A stretch of DNA of 64,000 nt from Halomonas alkalisoli (GTDB lineage Bacteria > Pseudomonadota > Gammaproteobacteria > Pseudomonadales > Halomonadaceae): contig NZ_JAKCMI010000040.1 of assembly GCF_021412585.1 (NCBI RefSeq), positions 1 through 64,000 on the forward strand. Reading direction: 5' to 3'. Shown here piece by piece: positions 18,098-26,843 of the stretch (position 1 is its first letter; each line of letters opens with the position of its first letter). A model generated the notes under the pieces. The model worked only from the letters and a program-made list of their open reading frames with translations. It ran no database searches and had not been told where the DNA came from. The translations under genes and the position numbers were made by a program.

Positions 18098-19489
18098 TTA
18101 CTCGTCGTCCAGTCGGCGATAGAGCGTGCGCCTGGCGATCCCCAGGATATCGGCGGTACGGCGCTTGTTGCCGCCGGTCGCTTCCAGCACTTTCTGTATA
18201 TAGCGCTTTTCCACCTCTTCCAGGCTGGGCCAGTTCTGCTGCTTCTCGGCCGCCACCACGGCGTTGCCTGCCTCGAGATAACGCGCATTGCTGCGTTGTT
18301 CCAGGCCATGTTGACGAATACGCTCCGGCAGGTCGGCATGGCTGAGCAGGCCGCCTTCGGCGAGCGTCACGGCTCGCATGACGGCGTTCTCCAGCTCACG
18401 CACATTGCCCGGATAGGAGTACTCGAGTAGCGCTTGCAGGGCCGAGGGCTCGACGCTCTCGATCTGCTTGCCCTGAGCGGTGGCGTGCTTCTCGATCAAG
18501 GCCGAGATCAGCCGCTCGATGTCGCCGTTCCGCTCCCGCAGCGGGGGGATGCGCAAGGAGAACGTCTCCAGGCGATAGAAGAGGTCGCTGCGAAAATTGC
18601 CGCTCTCGATCTCCTGCTCCAGTTCGCGGTGGGTGGCGGCGATGATGCGTACATCCACCCGCTCCTCCTTCTCGGCCCCCACTGCCTTGATCGTCTTCTC
18701 CTGCAAGGCACGGAGCAGCTTGGCCTGGAGTCCGATGGACATCTCCCCGATCTCGTCGAGAAAGAGGCTGCCGCCGTTGGCAGCCTGGAACAGTCCCTGG
18801 CGGGAATCGCTGGCGCCGGTAAAGGCACCCTTTACATGGCCGAAGAACTCGCTCTCCATCAGCTCGGAGGGAATGCTGGCGCAGTTGATGGCGATGAAAG
18901 GGTCTTCGGCACGAGGGCTCTCGGCATGGATGGCACGGGCAAGCAACTCCTTGCCGGTACCGCTCTCGCCCTGTATCAGGATAGGGGCGTCGCTCTTGGC
19001 CAGCCGTGCGGCGTCATGGAAGAGGGCCTGCATCGTTTCGCTTTCGCCGACGATGCCATGAAAGTGGCCGGGAGGATGGTCCTGATGAAAGCGCTCCGCC
19101 AGGCGGCGGTTCTCCAGCACGCGATAGACCGCCTCGCGAACACCCTCCAGGTCCAGAGGCTTGGTCAGGAAGTCGTCGGCACCGATCTTCAAGGCTTCCA
19201 CGGCCTGGTCGATAGTGCCGAAGGCGGTGATCACGATGAAGCCCAGCTGATTGCCTTCGCTGCGCAGCTGCTCGAGGAGCTGCATGCCGCTGCTGCCCGG
19301 AAGGCGGACATCGCTGATGATCAGTGCCACGTCGGTGTGGCTCATGGTGGCCAGTGCATCCTCGGCACTGCCTACGCCGAGGGTTGGGTATCCGGCTTCC
19401 TGCAGCTCTTCTTCCAGCAGTTCCAGTATGGCTGCGTCGTCCTCGACGATCAGGATCGGCAAGCCGCTGGGTGTGATGTTCCCTGTCAC
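18098..19489 (-). CDS. Sigma-54-dependent response regulator, NtrC family
   Basis: Transcription activator of 463 residues. Receiver domain at about 12-130 with phospho-acceptor Asp60 (LIISDVRLPG), then an AAA+ domain with Walker A GESGTGKE, the sigma-54 contact loop GAFTGA and an arginine-finger region, then a Fis-type helix-turn-helix at the C-terminus (GNKRRTADILGIARRTLYRRL). It overlaps its histidine kinase gene by ATGA. Regulon unknown; the candidate sigma-54 promoter at 16686 is the nearest possible target. Confidence 0.94.
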   Translation of the reverse strand: MTGNITPSGLPILIVEDDAAILELLEEELQEAGYPTLGVGSAEDALATMSHTDVALIISDVRLPGSSGMQLLEQLRSEGNQLGFIVITAFGTIDQAVEALKIGADDFLTKPLDLEGVREAVYRVLENRRLAERFHQDHPPGHFHGIVGESETMQALFHDAARLAKSDAPILIQGESGTGKELLARAIHAESPRAEDPFIAINCASIPSELMESEFFGHVKGAFTGASDSRQGLFQAANGGSLFLDEIGEMSIGLQAKLLRALQEKTIKAVGAEKEERVDVRIIAATHRELEQEIESGNFRSDLFYRLETFSLRIPPLRERNGDIERLISALIEKHATAQGKQIESVEPSALQALLEYSYPGNVRELENAVMRAVTLAEGGLLSHADLPERIRQHGLEQRSNARYLEAGNAVVAAEKQQNWPSLEEVEKRYIQKVLEATGGNKRRTADILGIARRTLYRRLDDE

Positions 19490-20949
19490 GTGGCAGTTCC
19501 TCCTTCGATGGAATCCGTCGGGCTCAGGGGCAGGCCGACTTCGAAGCCGGCGCCTCCCATTTCACTATCGAAGACACCGACAGTGCCGCCGTGGTCGTTG
19601 ATAATGCGATGCACCATGGATAGCCCCAGGCCGCTACCCTGTCCCACGGGCTTGGTGGTAAAGAAGGGATCGAAGACCTTCGACTGATTGGGCTGGGCGA
19701 TCCCGGCTCCGTCATCTTCTACCAAAAGTGTCAGCCAGTCGTCCTCCTGCCGGGCGCTGAGTCGAACCCGCTTCACTCCCTCGGCCTGGGATGCGTTGCG
19801 CAACAGGTTCGTGAGCACCTGGATCAGCTGCTGGCCGTTGGCCAGAAACTGAGGTGACGGATTCGGCAGGTCCATTTCCAGTTGAATGGCGTTGCGCTCG
19901 AGGTCATCTTCCACCAACTCCCGGGTGGCGTTTATCAGGCTGTCGAGGTCGAGGGGCTCCTTCTCGACATTGTGACGCCGGCCGAGCTCCATCAGCTGTC
20001 GCACGATCTCGACGATGCGCTCCACCTCACTGCGGATACGGTCCAGCTTGGCCCGCTCGTCGTCGCCGATGCGGTCCCGGCGTGCCAGGCGCTGGGCCTG
20101 ACCGTTGATCACCGTGAGCGGTGCACCGATTTCGTGGGCGACCCCCGCGGCCAGCACGCCAAGCTCCGCCAGTTTCTTCGACTTGCGCAGGCGCTTCTCC
20201 AGCTCGATCTCCTTTCGCCGGCGCGCCTCGATATCGGCGTCCTTTTCGGCCATGGAATCCAGCATCCCATTCAGCCCGACGGCCAGGCGGGCGTACTCCT
20301 GGGGGCCGTTGGCCTCGGCGCGCTGGCTGCGATCCCCCTCCTCGACACGCTGCATGACAGCCAGCAGGCGCTCGAGGGGGCGTTCGATATGTCGACGAAA
20401 TCCCCACCAGATACCCAACACGATACCCCCGGCCCCGATCACGAAGGCGATCAGGGCCAACTGGCTGAGAAAGCCGGTGTAGTTCTCGATGCCGGTATTG
20501 AGGCGGTTGACCTGCAGTACACCACGTATCTCCCCGGTGGGCGACGTGAGGGGTTTCAGTGCCGAGTAGTAGTGCCAGCCGTCATGTTCACGATAGGCCG
20601 CGCGCATCTCGCCGTGCTCCGCCACGTCGCGAATGGCGTCGGCGCTGAACAGGGCCTGCCCCAGCCCCAGGCCATAGATCTCCTGGCCGTTGGTATCGAA
20701 CACATAGGCGCCATAGATACGGTGGAAGGAGAACGCCGAATAGAGGGACTCCTCCAGTGGCTCCGTGGCATCCCGGCTGAGGGCATGGCTGAGGGTGGTG
20801 CCGATGACATGGGTAATGACCTGGACTTCCCGCTCCAGGCGGGAGCGAACGTTGTCTTCCAGCGACTTGATCGCCACCAGGCTGAAGATGAGCAGTACCA
20901 GGAAGAGCGGGGCGATGACCGTCAGGATGATCAAGTTGCGTAGGCGCAT
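19486..20949 (-). CDS. Sensor histidine kinase
   Basis: Membrane kinase of 487 residues. TM1 is at about 8-29, a periplasmic sensing domain of roughly 130 residues follows, and TM2 is at about 163-184. Then come a HAMP domain, a DHp helix with the phospho-acceptor His272 in VAHEIGAPLT, and a HATPase domain with VLTNLLRNA (N box), DDGAGI (G1) and GQGSGLGLSM (G2). The gene order kinase-regulator with a 4-bp overlap indicates a dedicated pair, resembling ZraS/AtoS-type systems. The ligand is unknown. Confidence 0.93.
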   Translation of the reverse strand: MRLRNLIILTVIAPLFLVLLIFSLVAIKSLEDNVRSRLEREVQVITHVIGTTLSHALSRDATEPLEESLYSAFSFHRIYGAYVFDTNGQEIYGLGLGQALFSADAIRDVAEHGEMRAAYREHDGWHYYSALKPLTSPTGEIRGVLQVNRLNTGIENYTGFLSQLALIAFVIGAGGIVLGIWWGFRRHIERPLERLLAVMQRVEEGDRSQRAEANGPQEYARLAVGLNGMLDSMAEKDADIEARRRKEIELEKRLRKSKKLAELGVLAAGVAHEIGAPLTVINGQAQRLARRDRIGDDERAKLDRIRSEVERIVEIVRQLMELGRRHNVEKEPLDLDSLINATRELVEDDLERNAIQLEMDLPNPSPQFLANGQQLIQVLTNLLRNASQAEGVKRVRLSARQEDDWLTLLVEDDGAGIAQPNQSKVFDPFFTTKPVGQGSGLGLSMVHRIINDHGGTVGVFDSEMGGAGFEVGLPLSPTDSIEGGTAT

Positions 20950-20976
20950 GGGGGCTCACGAGCAGCAATCGGAAAT

Positions 20977-21013
20977 GGCAGGCGCCGGTGTATGGCCTTC
21001 ACCGGCGCCTGCC
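20977..21013 (-). terminator. Hairpin between the sugar dehydrogenase and kinase genes
   Basis: GGCAGGCGCCGGTG and CACCGGCGCCTGCC form a perfect 14-bp stem with a 9-base loop, 7 bases after the stop of the minus-strand gene at 21020. The T run on the minus strand is weak (ATTTCC), so it may act as a weak terminator or a stabiliser. Confidence 0.6.
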
Positions 21014-21019
21014 GCGGAA

Positions 21020-22162
21020 TCAATCGGCTGGAACCAGCCGGTAGAGGCTGCCCTGCGGATCGTCGTTGAGTAGGTAGAGACTGCCGTCGTCGCCCTGACG
21101 GATATCGCGGATGCGTCCGATATGACCGTCGAGAATGGTCTCGCTGGCAACGATATCGCTCCCATCCGGGGTCAGGCGCATGAGGCGTTCGCTGCGCAGG
21201 CCACCGGCGAGCAGGTCGCCCTGCCAGTCGGGGAAGGCGTCGGCGGTGACCTGGGCCAGGCCGGACGGCGCCTGGGTGCCCTCGAAGACATGGGCCGGGT
21301 CCCGCATGCCAGGCAGGGAGTCCTCGCCGATGGGCCGGCCAGTGCCGTAGTCGCGCCCCAGGCTCACTTCCGGCCAGCCGTAGTTCTCTCCGGCCTCGAT
21401 GAAATTGACCTCGTCGCCGCCCCGTGGCCCATGCTCGCTGGCCCAGATCGCACCGTCGGCGGTCACGATCATGCCCTGGATATTGCGGTTGCCTGCAGTA
21501 TAGAGCTCGTCGAGTACGTCGTCGTCATCGACGAAGGGATTGTCATCGGGCACCCCTCCGGTATCGGTCAGGCGCAGCACGCTGCCGGCGTGATCGCCCT
21601 TGTCCTGGGCTCGTTCCGGGTGGGTGCCGCGATCGCCGATGCTCATCAGCAGGGTACCGTCGGGCAGCCAGGCGAGGCGCGAACCGTAGTGGCGCCCCGG
21701 GTCGGAGTAACGGTCCTGCACGAAAAGCTCCTCGACCTCGACCAGGCTTTCGCCTTCAAGCCTGGCACGGCTCAGCGCCGTGGCCGTGTTGCCGTTGTCC
21801 GGCTTGCTCCAGGTGAAATAGATCCAGTCGTGCTCGCCGTCCCCCCAGGAAGGGTGCAGGGCGAGGTCCAGCAGGCCGCCCTGGCCACGGGCATGGACCT
21901 CGGGCACGCCCTCCAGGCGGGTGGTGGTGCCGTCTTCCGCGACCAACGTCAGGTGCCCGGGCCGTTCGCTGACCAGAAAGCGGCCATCGGGCAGCCTGGC
22001 CAGGGCCCACGGATTCTCCAGGCCGGAAGCGAGCCGCTCCAGGCGCAGGTCCAGATGTTCGGTGGCGATGCGTTCGTCGATGACCTCGGCATTGGTGTGG
22101 GGTGCGATCAGCATGCCGAGTGTCAAGAGGGTTGTCGGCAGTGCCTTGCAGGGCTTGTCCAT
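21020..22162 (-). CDS. PQQ-dependent aldose sugar dehydrogenase (YliI/Asd family)
   Basis: Periplasmic beta-propeller oxidoreductase of 380 residues. A Sec signal peptide (cleavage after HTNA) precedes a glucose/sorbosone dehydrogenase domain with the characteristic ENPWALARLPDGRFLVSERPG start, YFTWSKPD, YGSRLAWLPDGTLLMSIGDRG, GNRNIQGM and WASEHGPRGGDEVN motifs; His and Asp/Arg of these motifs contact PQQ and calcium in the family. It oxidises free aldoses to lactones in the periplasm, which could feed sugar acids to the catabolic genes nearby; that link is inference. Confidence 0.92.
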   Translation of the reverse strand: MDKPCKALPTTLLTLGMLIAPHTNAEVIDERIATEHLDLRLERLASGLENPWALARLPDGRFLVSERPGHLTLVAEDGTTTRLEGVPEVHARGQGGLLDLALHPSWGDGEHDWIYFTWSKPDNGNTATALSRARLEGESLVEVEELFVQDRYSDPGRHYGSRLAWLPDGTLLMSIGDRGTHPERAQDKGDHAGSVLRLTDTGGVPDDNPFVDDDDVLDELYTAGNRNIQGMIVTADGAIWASEHGPRGGDEVNFIEAGENYGWPEVSLGRDYGTGRPIGEDSLPGMRDPAHVFEGTQAPSGLAQVTADAFPDWQGDLLAGGLRSERLMRLTPDGSDIVASETILDGHIGRIRDIRQGDDGSLYLLNDDPQGSLYRLVPAD

Positions 22163-22343
22163 CCCGCTCTCCCTTCGTCATTATCCGCTGTGTTTGGCTT
22201 CCCTCATGCTGCAGTAAGGACCCCCCGAAGGGCGCTATGTTCCCCAATCAGGTTCCCAAGTTCGGTCAGACGGTGGTGCCTTGCTGCTTCTGAATACAGA
22301 ATATATAATTATATGTATCCCTTCTGCACTTGCGCGAGGCTCT

Positions 22344-22997
22344 ATGGAAAAGATTAGGCAGAATACGCTGCATGGGGAAGTCGCGAACCGAATCCGGGAC
22401 ATGATCGACCAGGGCATGCTGACGCCGGGAAGCCGTGTTCCGGAACTGCAGCTCTGCGAGCAGTTCGGTGTTTCGCGGACGCCGCTACGGGAGGCACTCA
22501 AGGTGCTGGCCTTCGAAGGGGTCGTCGAACTCCTGCCGAACCGTGGCGCGCGGGTTGCCAAGCTGACCAAGGCAACGCTCAAGAACACCTTCGAGGTGAT
22601 GCAGAATCTCGAAGCCCTGGCCGGTGAGTTGGCGGGGGAGCGGATCTCCGAGGCGGAGCTGGCCAATATCGAGGCGCTGCACTACCAGATGCTGTCGCAC
22701 TACAAGAGCGGCAACATGAAGGAGTACCTGCTGGTCAATCAACAGATCCATGAGGCCATCGTGGTAGCGTCGCAGAACGACGTGCTGATCGATGTCTACA
22801 AGAACCTCAACCACCGTGTGCGGCGTGTTCGCTTCACCGCCGAGCTGAGCAGCGCCTATTGGTCCAAGGCGGTGGGCGAGCACGAAGCCATGGTCGAAGC
22901 CTTGAGGGCGCGCGACGGTGTCGCCCTGGGCGAGATCCTGCGTCGTCACCTGCGCAACAAGATGGAGGTCTCGGCACTCGACGACATGGCGGAATGA
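22344..22997 (+). CDS. GntR-family regulator, FadR/FCD subfamily
   Basis: DNA-binding regulator of 217 residues from the ATG at 22344. An N-terminal winged helix (GSRVPELQLCEQFGVSRTPLREALKVL) is followed by an all-helical FCD ligand domain with the metal-binding His residues in HYQML, NQQIHEAI and GEHEAMVEAL. It is convergent with the sugar-acid operon (stop codons 33 bp apart) and is the best candidate repressor for that operon. An imperfect A/T-rich palindrome (ATACA...TGTAT) at about 22292-22317 may be its own operator. Confidence 0.92.
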   Translation: MEKIRQNTLHGEVANRIRDMIDQGMLTPGSRVPELQLCEQFGVSRTPLREALKVLAFEGVVELLPNRGARVAKLTKATLKNTFEVMQNLEALAGELAGERISEAELANIEALHYQMLSHYKSGNMKEYLLVNQQIHEAIVVASQNDVLIDVYKNLNHRVRRVRFTAELSSAYWSKAVGEHEAMVEALRARDGVALGEILRRHLRNKMEVSALDDMAE

Positions 22998-23029
22998 GAG
23001 TTGCCGGCCTCCGTGCCGGCAGGCTACGG

Positions 23030-23941
23030 CTACCGTTGACGCTCGAGGCGGTAGAATGTCACGGCGTTATCATGGAACAGCTTGAGGCGTTCGCTTTCGC
23101 TGAAGGTGCCCGTGATGGCCTGGAAGCCCTCGAAGAGGGTGTCAAAGGATGCCACCAGGCTATCGACGGGGAAGTTGCTGGCGAACATGCACCGGTCGAC
23201 GCCGAAGCAGTCGATGGTTTCCAGTACCACGCGCCGGTTGGCCTCGGCCGTCCAGGTTGTTTCCGGTACACCGATCCCCGAGATCTTGACGGCGACATTG
23301 GGCTGCCTGGCCACGGCGGCCATGGCATCCCGCCAGCTTCTCAATCCCTCTTCGCTGCGATCCGCCGGCAGCCCCGTATGATTGATGATGATCTGCGTCT
23401 CGGGATAGGCCTCGGCGAGTTCGGCGGCCTCGTCGAAGTGCCACCAGGGGGTCTGCAGGTCGAACGAGAGCCGGTGTTCGGCCAGCAGCGCGAATCCGCG
23501 TCGCCAGGCCGGGTCGCCCATGGAGCCCGGCACCCCCGGCACCACCTCGGCGGCCGAACGGGCCGCCGTTGGCTTGTGGCGGATGCCACGCACACGCGGG
23601 AAGTCACTGTGCGCGGCCAGCAGCTCCCCGACATCCGGCTGGTTCAGCCGGGCCTGGGCGACCATGACCGTCGGTAAACCTTCCCTGTCGGCGAGCTCAT
23701 GCACCCAGCGGGTTTCTTCGACCGGCGTGCGTGGATCCCATTCGGCCTCGACATATACCGTACCCGCGATCCGGAAATTTGCCGTATCACGGCGGTAATC
23801 CTCGGGCAGATAGTTGCGCCGGATCGCACTGTAATCGCCATAGCGAAAGGGAATCATGGGCTCGTCACACAGCCAGGGCAGGTAGTTGCGCTCCAGGTCC
23901 CAGAAGTGTTGATGAGCATCGATGAGCGGTATGTCATTCAT
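23030..23941 (-). CDS. Amidohydrolase family protein (COG3618), lactonase-like
   Basis: TIM-barrel metal hydrolase of 303 residues starting DIPLIDAHQHFWDL, the metal-binding HxH of the family. Further marks are WWHFDEAAELA, IIINHTGLPADR and the C-terminal CMFASNFPVDS with the catalytic Asp. Relatives include L-fucono-1,5-lactonase and pyrone-dicarboxylate lactonase. An L-fuconate dehydratase is encoded in the same locus, so hydrolysis of a sugar lactone is the most likely role. It is the last gene of the TRAP operon, 3 bp after the dehydrogenase gene. Confidence 0.85.
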   Translation of the reverse strand: MNDIPLIDAHQHFWDLERNYLPWLCDEPMIPFRYGDYSAIRRNYLPEDYRRDTANFRIAGTVYVEAEWDPRTPVEETRWVHELADREGLPTVMVAQARLNQPDVGELLAAHSDFPRVRGIRHKPTAARSAAEVVPGVPGSMGDPAWRRGFALLAEHRLSFDLQTPWWHFDEAAELAEAYPETQIIINHTGLPADRSEEGLRSWRDAMAAVARQPNVAVKISGIGVPETTWTAEANRRVVLETIDCFGVDRCMFASNFPVDSLVASFDTLFEGFQAITGTFSESERLKLFHDNAVTFYRLERQR

Positions 23942-23944
23942 GAA

Positions 23945-24835
23945 TCAGTGCTCCGGGTTGCTTCCTTCCAGCAGCGACACGATTGCCGCACCGTCGAGCT
24001 CGCCCTTGCCCTGCGCGATCAATAGGCTGTAGAGCGCATTGGCCGTCCCCGCCATGGGCATGGCGACATTCAGGCCGTTGGCCGCATCCTGCAGCATGTG
24101 CAGGTCCTTGAGGATCTGCCGGGCGTAGCCCCGCGGCTCGAAATCGCCCTCCACCATGCGTGGCAGCAGGTCATTGAGCAGGTTGCTGCCGGCATAGCCG
24201 GAGGAGAGTGCCTCGGGAATCTTGCTCACATCGATGCCGAAGCGATTGCCGAGGTTGCAGGCTTCGGCGATCACGCAGTAATTGGATAGCACCAAGGCCT
24301 GGTTGATCAGCTTGGTGGCCTGGCCGGCGCCGACCTCGCCCATGCGGGTGAACTGCCCCAGGGTCGCCATCAGAGGCTGGATGGTATCGATGGCGGCCTG
24401 CTCGCCACCGGCCATGATCGCCAGGCGCCCTTCGGCAGCGGCACCGGGGCCGCCGGATACCGGCGCATCGACGAACTGCATGCCATTGCGCTGGGCGAGG
24501 GTCTCAGCCAGGCGCTTGGTGGTGTCGAGTTCGGTGGTCGAGTGATCGACGACGGTCTTGCCACCGCCCTGGTCGACCTCGACGATACCTCCCTCACCGA
24601 GAATGACCGCTTCCACCGCGGCAGTTGAAATGACGCAAACCTGGATGATATCGGCACGTTCGGCGACCTCGGCTGGCGATGCGGCGATTTCCACCCCTCT
24701 TGCCTTGGCGGCCTGGCAGCAGGCGTCATCGATATCGTAACCGACGACGCCATAGCCGCTGTCGAGCAGGCGCGTGGTGAAACCGGCGCCCATCTTGCCG
24801 AGGCCGATGAAACCGATGGTTGTCTTGTCTGACAT
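23945..24835 (-). CDS. NAD(P)-dependent 3-hydroxyisobutyrate dehydrogenase-family oxidoreductase
   Basis: A 296-residue beta-hydroxyacid dehydrogenase. The start chosen is MSDKTTIGFIGLGKMG, preceded by AGGAGG. It has the Rossmann motif GFIGLGKMG, the substrate loop FVDAPVSGGPGAA, and the catalytic Lys in GAGQATKLINQAL. Family members include L-threonate dehydrogenase (LtnD), tartronate semialdehyde reductase and 3-HIB dehydrogenase. With PdxA2-like and fuconate dehydratase genes nearby, a sugar-acid substrate is likely, but which one is not clear. It lies within the TRAP operon. Confidence 0.88.
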   Translation of the reverse strand: MSDKTTIGFIGLGKMGAGFTTRLLDSGYGVVGYDIDDACCQAAKARGVEIAASPAEVAERADIIQVCVISTAAVEAVILGEGGIVEVDQGGGKTVVDHSTTELDTTKRLAETLAQRNGMQFVDAPVSGGPGAAAEGRLAIMAGGEQAAIDTIQPLMATLGQFTRMGEVGAGQATKLINQALVLSNYCVIAEACNLGNRFGIDVSKIPEALSSGYAGSNLLNDLLPRMVEGDFEPRGYARQILKDLHMLQDAANGLNVAMPMAGTANALYSLLIAQGKGELDGAAIVSLLEGSNPEH

Positions 24836-24900
24836 GAATACCTCCTGTCGCTTGTCGTGAGCATGTTGCTTGTCGTGAGCATCGCTGGTGTTGCACGCGT

Positions 24901-25458
24901 TCACTCTTTGCTGGACCTGCCTTCGTCATCGTCCGGGTTGGCGCCGACCAGGCCGGCTGCCTCCTTGAGGACCACGACGCCGGCCTGGAACATGATGAAG
25001 GCGCCGCCCAGCACGATGGTCATGCGTGGCCAGTAGAGCGAGAAGGTGCGGCTGGTGACGAGTTCGTTGCGCCCCAGTTCGACCAGGGCATGGCCGGACT
25101 GGTACACCTTCAGGGCGAAGTAGAAGATCAGCAGGTGAATGGCGATGACGAACAGGCTCCTCAGTATCCTGGGCAACGCATTGAGCAGCAGGTCGACCTG
25201 GAGATGAGAGCCGTGGCGGATACAGACGGCCGCTCCCCAGAGCGCGAGGATCGGTAGTTGATAGGCGGCGACCTCCTCGATCCAGGCGAACGGGGAGTGG
25301 ATCACGTAGCGCAGCAGGACCTGGGCGAACATCAGCAGGAAGATGCTCGACATCACCACCACTAGAATGGCCTGGAGCGCCCTGTCCATCCAGTAGGCCA
25401 GCAGGTCGATGGCCTGGACGAAGCGCCTTAGCGCGTGACTGACATTGCTGGCGGTCAT
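24901..25458 (-). CDS. TRAP transporter small permease, DctQ-like
   Basis: A 185-residue membrane protein from the ATG at 25458 (GGAGG 11 bases upstream), with four helices and the DctQ pattern (FAQVLLRYVIHSPFAWIEEVA, LQVDLLLNAL). It links the binding protein and the large permease. The start lies 1 bp after the dctM stop, so the two are translated together. Confidence 0.92.
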   Translation of the reverse strand: MTASNVSHALRRFVQAIDLLAYWMDRALQAILVVVMSSIFLLMFAQVLLRYVIHSPFAWIEEVAAYQLPILALWGAAVCIRHGSHLQVDLLLNALPRILRSLFVIAIHLLIFYFALKVYQSGHALVELGRNELVTSRTFSLYWPRMTIVLGGAFIMFQAGVVVLKEAAGLVGANPDDDEGRSSKE

Positions 25459-25459
25459 A

Positions 25460-26833
25460 TCAGATGCCTCCGAAGCCAAGGGCGCGAGGCAGTGCCTCGC
25501 TGAGGGCCGGAATCGCCACAATCAGCGCGGTCAGCACGACCTTGACCAGAATGAAGGGCCAGGCATAGCGGCTGATTTCCGCCACCGACATCTTGCCCAC
25601 CAGGGAGGCAGTGAGCAGGGTGCCGCCGAAGGGTGGCGTCAGGTGCCCGACCCCCAGGGCAGAGATGATGATCATCGCCGTCTGGACGTCGCTGAAGCCC
25701 AGCTCCATGGTGAAAATGGGGATGATGATCGGCCCCAGCAGCAGCAGGTTCGAGTTGCGGTCGATGAACATGCCGGCGATCAGCAGTACCAGAATGATCA
25801 GTGCCACGATGCCGATGGGGGACTGGGTGATCTGCAGCAGGAAATCCACCACCTGAGTGGGGATGTTGCGCCGTACCACCACATAGGAAAACATCGCGGC
25901 GACCCCCACCAGGATGGTGATGGCGGCACTGGTGATGGCGGTCTGGCGAATGATGGGAATCAGTTCGCGCAGGCGAATGGTGCGATAGACCCCTACGGTG
26001 ACTACCAGGCCATAGGCCACCGCCACCGAGGCGGCCTCGGTGGCGGTGAAGAAGCCGCCCAGGATGCCGCCTACCACGATGATCGGCATGCCCAGGGGAA
26101 TGGCGGCCTTGAAAAAGGTGCGGGCCAGCTCTCTGACACCCAGCCAACCATGGGAGGGAATGCCGTAGCGCCATACCATGGCGTAGGTAACCAGGCCGAA
26201 CAGCAGGGTCAGCGTCAGGGCGATGGTCAATCCGGCGGCAAAGAGGGCGCCGATGGAAACGCTGAAGGCCGAGCCGTAGATGATGAGGACGATGCTGGGC
26301 GGAAACAGCGGCGACAGGGTCGCCGAAGCGGCGGTCAGTGCGCCGGCAAAGCCGCGGGGATAGCCCTCTTTCTGCATGGCCGGGATCATGACAGGACCCA
26401 TGGCGGCAACATCGGCATAGGCCGACCCGGAGATACTGGAGAAGAACAGGCTTGAAGCGATATTGACCTGGGCAAGCCCCGCCTTGAAATGCCCGACCAG
26501 TGCTCGAGCCAGGTCCATCAGGCGGTCGGTCAATCCGCCACGGGACATGATTTCCCCCGCCAGCAGGAAGAGCGGGATGGCCAGGAAGGTGAAGGAGGTC
26601 ATGCCGTCGAACATCCTCAAGGTGAGAATGTTCATCGTCGCCTCGCGGCCGGTTTCCCAGTAGTGAATCAATGACGCACCGGCCATCGCCATGAAGACGG
26701 GTGCACCGATGATGATCAGCCCGACCAGGGCAATGAGCAGGGATAGAGCGATCACGGCAACTCCCAACCGAGTCGAAGGATTGCGCCCCCTTCCCGCCGC
26801 GGGAGCCCGCAGAGGGAAGGGGGGAGCACTCAT
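25460..26833 (-). CDS. TRAP transporter large permease, DctM-like
   Basis: A 457-residue membrane protein with about 12 helices, the sodium-coupled transport subunit. Typical stretches are GAPVFMAMAGASL, MTSFTFLAIPLFLLAGEIM and GHLTPPFGGTLL. Residues 1-25 are hydrophilic and the true start could be slightly internal. It lies 10 bp after dctP in a compact operon. Confidence 0.93.
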   Translation of the reverse strand: MSAPPFPLRAPAAGRGRNPSTRLGVAVIALSLLIALVGLIIIGAPVFMAMAGASLIHYWETGREATMNILTLRMFDGMTSFTFLAIPLFLLAGEIMSRGGLTDRLMDLARALVGHFKAGLAQVNIASSLFFSSISGSAYADVAAMGPVMIPAMQKEGYPRGFAGALTAASATLSPLFPPSIVLIIYGSAFSVSIGALFAAGLTIALTLTLLFGLVTYAMVWRYGIPSHGWLGVRELARTFFKAAIPLGMPIIVVGGILGGFFTATEAASVAVAYGLVVTVGVYRTIRLRELIPIIRQTAITSAAITILVGVAAMFSYVVVRRNIPTQVVDFLLQITQSPIGIVALIILVLLIAGMFIDRNSNLLLLGPIIIPIFTMELGFSDVQTAMIIISALGVGHLTPPFGGTLLTASLVGKMSVAEISRYAWPFILVKVVLTALIVAIPALSEALPRALGFGGI

Positions 26834-26843
26834 GGACGTAATG

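Noticed and set aside
23003..23021. Hairpin TGCCGGC...GCCGGCA between the convergent GntR and lactonase genes as a terminator
   Set aside because: The stem is short and no T run follows on either strand, so it is not claimed as a terminator.
24850..24885. Short direct repeats (CTTGTCGTGAGCAT and, at 27936, TTCTTGTCGTGG) before TRAP-operon genes
   Set aside because: Two and three copies of 12-14 bases in leader DNA; slippage is enough to explain them and no regulatory logic is visible.
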